Assembly (NCBI GenBank): GCA_002213445.1
Contig: NJIE01000029.1
Coordinates: forward strand, 1-64,000
DNA from: Xenophilus sp. AP218F
GTDB lineage: Bacteria; Pseudomonadota; Gammaproteobacteria; Burkholderiales; Chromobacteriaceae
Reading direction: 5' to 3'
DNA length: 64,000 nt
Shown: piece after piece, positions 61,690 to 64,000 of the stretch
Position numbering within the stretch: the first letter of the stretch is position 1
Layout of the letters: the number at the start of each line of letters is the position of its first letter
Notes under the pieces: generated by a model
What the model saw: the letters and a program-made list of their open reading frames with translations, nothing else
The model's database searches: none
What the model was told of the DNA's origin: nothing
Translations under genes and position numbers: made by a program

Positions 61690-62439
61690 TTACAGCACCT
61701 TTGCTTCGTTCTTGAGTTTGGCCACCAGCTCGGCTGCGTTGGCCACCTTGATGCCGGCGGAACGCTTGGCCGGCTCGGCCACTTTCAGCGTTTTCAGGCG
61801 CGGCGCGACGTCGACGGCGAGGTCGGCGGGGGTCAGTTTTTCCAGCGGCTTCTTCTTGGCGGCCATGATGTTGGGCAGCTTGATGAAGCGCGGCTCGTTC
61901 AGGCGCAGGTCGGCGGTGATCACCGCCGGCAGGCGCAGCTTGACGGTTTCCAGGCCGCCGTCGATCTCGCGGGTGACTTCCGCGCTCTCGGCGGACAGCT
62001 CGACCTTGGAGGCGAAAGCGCCCTGGCCCCAGCCCAGCAGCGCCGACACCATCTGGCCGGTCTGGTTGGCGTCGTCGTCGATCGCCTGCTTGCCCAGGAT
62101 CAGCAGCTGCGGCTGTTCCTTGTCGGCCACCGCCTTCAGGAGCTTGGCCACGGCCAGGGGCTGCAACTCGGCGTCGGTTTCCACCAGCACGGCGCGGTCC
62201 GCGCCCATCGCCAGCGCGGTTCGCAGCGTTTCTTCGCATTGCTTGACGCCCAGCGACACCACCACGATCTCGGTCGCCTTGCCGGCTTCCTTCAGGCGCA
62301 CGGCCTCTTCCACCGCGATCTCGTCGAACGGGTTCATCGACATCTTGACGTTGGCGACATCGACGTCAGTGCCGTCGGCCTTGACGCGGACTTTCACGTT
62401 GTAATCCACAACGCGCTTCACAGCGACTAGAACTTTCAT
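61690..62439 (-). CDS. etfB: Electron transfer flavoprotein beta subunit
   Basis: 249-aa AMP-binding partner of EtfA. '[20 protein letters not shown]', '[20 protein letters not shown]', '[20 protein letters not shown]' and '[20 protein letters not shown]' are typical. GGAGGAAT precedes the ATG. First gene of etfBA; upstream is a PsrA-type palindrome over the probable -35. Confidence 0.98.
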   Translation of the reverse strand: MKVLVAVKRVVDYNVKVRVKADGTDVDVANVKMSMNPFDEIAVEEAVRLKEAGKATEIVVVSLGVKQCEETLRTALAMGADRAVLVETDAELQPLAVAKLLKAVADKEQPQLLILGKQAIDDDANQTGQMVSALLGWGQGAFASKVELSAESAEVTREIDGGLETVKLRLPAVITADLRLNEPRFIKLPNIMAAKKKPLEKLTPADLAVDVAPRLKTLKVAEPAKRSAGIKVANAAELVAKLKNEAKVL

Positions 62440-62506
62440 ATTCCTCCAGCAAACTTCTCTGTGGGTTAATCGAACGCGGAAGGCAGAGGCTGCCGTGCTG
62501 CGACTG

Positions 62507-62542
62507 ATTATGCCCGAAGCCTAATTTCAAACGAGCGTTTGG
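62507..62542 (-). promoter_or_regulatory. PsrA-like operator and -10 of etfBA
   Basis: CAAAC-GAGC-GTTTG-G (62528-62542) matches the PsrA consensus (G/C)AAAC-N2-4-GTTTG(G/C). On the minus strand a -10 CATAAT lies at 62512-62507, so the operator covers the expected -35. PsrA is a long-chain-fatty-acid-sensing TetR repressor known to control beta-oxidation and etf genes in Pseudomonas; a PsrA homologue is not in this window. Confidence 0.7.
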
Positions 62543-62679
62543 TTGATCAGCGGCCTTGACCGCGTGGCAAAAATGCAACTTGCCGACGATAGTACGTCAT
62601 TTCCCGGCGCTTTGCATTCGACCGCGAAGCTGTCACAATGCGCTGCAGCATTTTCATGTCATATCAACATGGAGCAGCG

Positions 62680-63096
62680 ATGACCGTCTATTTCGAAGAC
62701 CTGAAACTGGGCCAAAGCGCCCAGTGCGGCAAAACCATCACCGAGGCCGACGTGCTGCTGTTCGCCGCCGTCAGCGGCGACAACAACCCGGTGCACCTCG
62801 ACCAGGCCTACGCCGAAACCACCACCTTCGAAACCCGCGTCGCCCACGGCATGCTCACCGCCAGCCTGATTTCCGGGGTCATCGGCACCCAGTTGCCGGG
62901 CTACGGCACCATCTACCTGTCGCAATCCACCCGCTTCAAGGCGCCGGTGCGCATCGGCGACAACGTGCAAACCAAGGTGACGGTGGTGGAGCTCATCGAG
63001 GGCAAGAACCGCGTCAAACTGGCCACCCGCTGCAGCGTCGGCGACAAGGTGGTGCTGGAAGGCGAATCGCTGGTCTACGCGCCGTCGCGCCCGTAA
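62680..63096 (+). CDS. MaoC-family (R)-specific enoyl-CoA hydratase
   Basis: 138-aa hot-dog-fold enzyme that hydrates trans-2-enoyl-CoA to (R)-3-hydroxyacyl-CoA. Catalytic Asp34 and His39 lie in 'SGDNNPVHLDQAYAETTTFE', followed by 'RVAHGMLTASLISGVIGTQL'. This PhaJ-like form can supply monomers for polyhydroxyalkanoate. The ATG at 62680 has GGAG at the right distance; the upstream ATG at 62638 does not. It is divergent from etfBA and shares its regulatory region. Confidence 0.92.
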   Translation: MTVYFEDLKLGQSAQCGKTITEADVLLFAAVSGDNNPVHLDQAYAETTTFETRVAHGMLTASLISGVIGTQLPGYGTIYLSQSTRFKAPVRIGDNVQTKVTVVELIEGKNRVKLATRCSVGDKVVLEGESLVYAPSRP

Positions 63097-63100
63097 GCGC

Positions 63101-64000
63101 TCATTCGGCAAAGCCGTGGCGGGCCAGCGCCCAGCGCACCGGCTCGGCCACCAGTTCATCGGGATGGTCCAGCCTGGCCCGCAGCGCCGCCACCGTCTCG
63201 TCCGTAGTCGGCGCGTTGCCCAGGCCGACCGCCAGATTGGACAGCCATTTGGCGTAGCCTATGCGGTAAATCGGACTGCCGGCCATGCGCTCTTTGAATT
63301 CGGCCTCGCTCCAGGCGAACAGTTCCGTCAGCGCCGCGTCGTCCAGCCCGTGGCGCACGGCGAAATCCGCTTCCGCGCTATCCACGGCAAAACGATTCCA
63401 GGGGCAAGTCAGTTGACAGTCGTCGCAGCCGTAGACGCGGTTGCCGATCAGGGGCCGCATCGCTTCCGGGATGGCGCTTTTCAGTTCGATGGTGAGATAG
63501 GAGATGCAACGGCGGGCGTCCACCGTGTAGGGCTCGACGATGGCTTGCGTCGGACAGATATCGATGCAGCGGGTGCAACGCCCGCAGTGGCCGTCTTCCG
63601 GCTCGTCGGCGGGCAGCGGCAGATCGGTCAGGATTTCGCCGAGGAAAAACAGCGAGCCCTGCTTCTTGGTCAGCAACAGCGTGTGCTTGCCGCGCCAGCC
63701 AAGGCCTGCCTGCGACGCCAGCGCCACTTCGGCCACCGGCGCGCTGTCGGTGAACACCCGGTAGCCGAAAGCGCCGATGGCCGCCTCGATGCGCTCGGCC
63801 AGCTTCTGCAGGCGATTGCGCAGCACCTTGTGATAATCGCGCCCCAGCGCGTAGCGCGACAGATAGGCGCGGCTGCCGTCGGCCAGCACCGCTTCAGGAT
63901 CGCGTCCGCCCGGCCAGTAATTCATGCGCACCGAAATCACGCTCAGCGTGCCCGGCACCAATTCGGCGGGCTTGACCCGCAAAGCGCCGTGGCGCGCCAT
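63101..64000 (-). CDS. queG: Epoxyqueuosine reductase QueG, N-terminus outside the window
   Basis: Reduces epoxyqueuosine to queuosine in tRNA using cobalamin and two 4Fe-4S clusters. The visible 299 aa contain both clusters ('CGRCTRCIDICPTQAI' and 'CDDCQLTCPWNRF') and a C-terminal HEAT-like segment. The frame is open at 64000 and the methionine there corresponds to an internal 'YMARHG' of E. coli QueG, so about 50-60 residues are missing. The gene converges with the MaoC hydratase, only 4 bases apart. Confidence 0.93.
   Translation of the reverse strand: MARHGALRVKPAELVPGTLSVISVRMNYWPGGRDPEAVLADGSRAYLSRYALGRDYHKVLRNRLQKLAERIEAAIGAFGYRVFTDSAPVAEVALASQAGLGWRGKHTLLLTKKQGSLFFLGEILTDLPLPADEPEDGHCGRCTRCIDICPTQAIVEPYTVDARRCISYLTIELKSAIPEAMRPLIGNRVYGCDDCQLTCPWNRFAVDSAEADFAVRHGLDDAALTELFAWSEAEFKERMAGSPIYRIGYAKWLSNLAVGLGNAPTTDETVAALRARLDHPDELVAEPVRWALARHGFAE

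Overview
The window is GC-rich, densely coded chromosomal DNA. Its gene content and order fit a Neisseriales betaproteobacterium, most likely Chromobacterium or a close relative. This rests on conserved clusters (rpsU-yqeY-dnaG-rpoD, gmk-rpoZ-spoT, rlmE-ftsH-folP-glmM, carA-carB-greA), an arcDABC arginine deiminase operon, a full gsp type II secretion operon and a rhombosortase with its GlyGly-CTERM substrate. No database search was possible, so the taxonomy is inference.

Layout. 1-0.7 kb: the C-terminal part of a type III restriction enzyme, less GC-rich, next to a CAU-anticodon tRNA (probably Ile2). 1-5.8 kb: the macromolecular synthesis operon. 5.8-10 kb: gmk, rpoZ, spoT, thiS and thiG on the minus strand. 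10-12.1 kb: a purine permease and apt. 12.2-14.7 kb: a PadR-controlled HAAS (DUF1700) membrane signalling operon with repeated operator sequences. 14.9-16 kb: a divergent patatin-like protein. 16-21.7 kb: arcDABC and a tiny DUF3149 membrane protein, each preceded by an FNR/ANR-type box. 21.8-28.9 kb: housekeeping and metabolic genes (ferredoxin-type reductase, epimerase, trmB, gpx, DUF1841, D-2-hydroxyacid dehydrogenase, DUF2189, FKBP, DedA). 28.9-32.6 kb: alr, rhombosortase and an ExeM/NucH nuclease. 32.7-39.3 kb: glmM, folP, ftsH, rlmE, yhbY, a DUF4149 gene and greA. 39.4-44.5 kb: carB, a LeuE-type exporter and carA. 44.7-55.9 kb: gspC through gspN, with one unrecognised membrane gene between gspF and gspG. 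56-64 kb: a DUF885 lipoprotein, an acyl-CoA dehydrogenase, etfBA under a PsrA-like operator, a MaoC hydratase and the 3' part of queG.

How parts work together. ArcD imports arginine and exports ornithine, and ArcA, ArcB and ArcC turn arginine into ATP, apparently under anaerobic FNR/ANR control. The acyl-CoA dehydrogenase, EtfAB and the enoyl-CoA hydratase form a fatty-acid oxidation group. The nuclease carries a C-terminal tail that the neighbouring rhombosortase should cut after export through the type II system encoded 12 kb away. RlmE, YhbY, FtsH, FolP and GlmM form the usual ribosome/cell-envelope housekeeping block.

The most promising less-described items are the PadR/HAAS operon with a mini-HAAS protein, a secreted Cys-containing protein and a coupled 49-codon reading frame; the DUF3149 microprotein with a textbook class II FNR promoter; the unknown membrane protein inside the T2SS operon; and the amino-acid exporter placed between carA and carB. 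No CRISPR array, insertion sequence, rRNA or complete prophage was seen.
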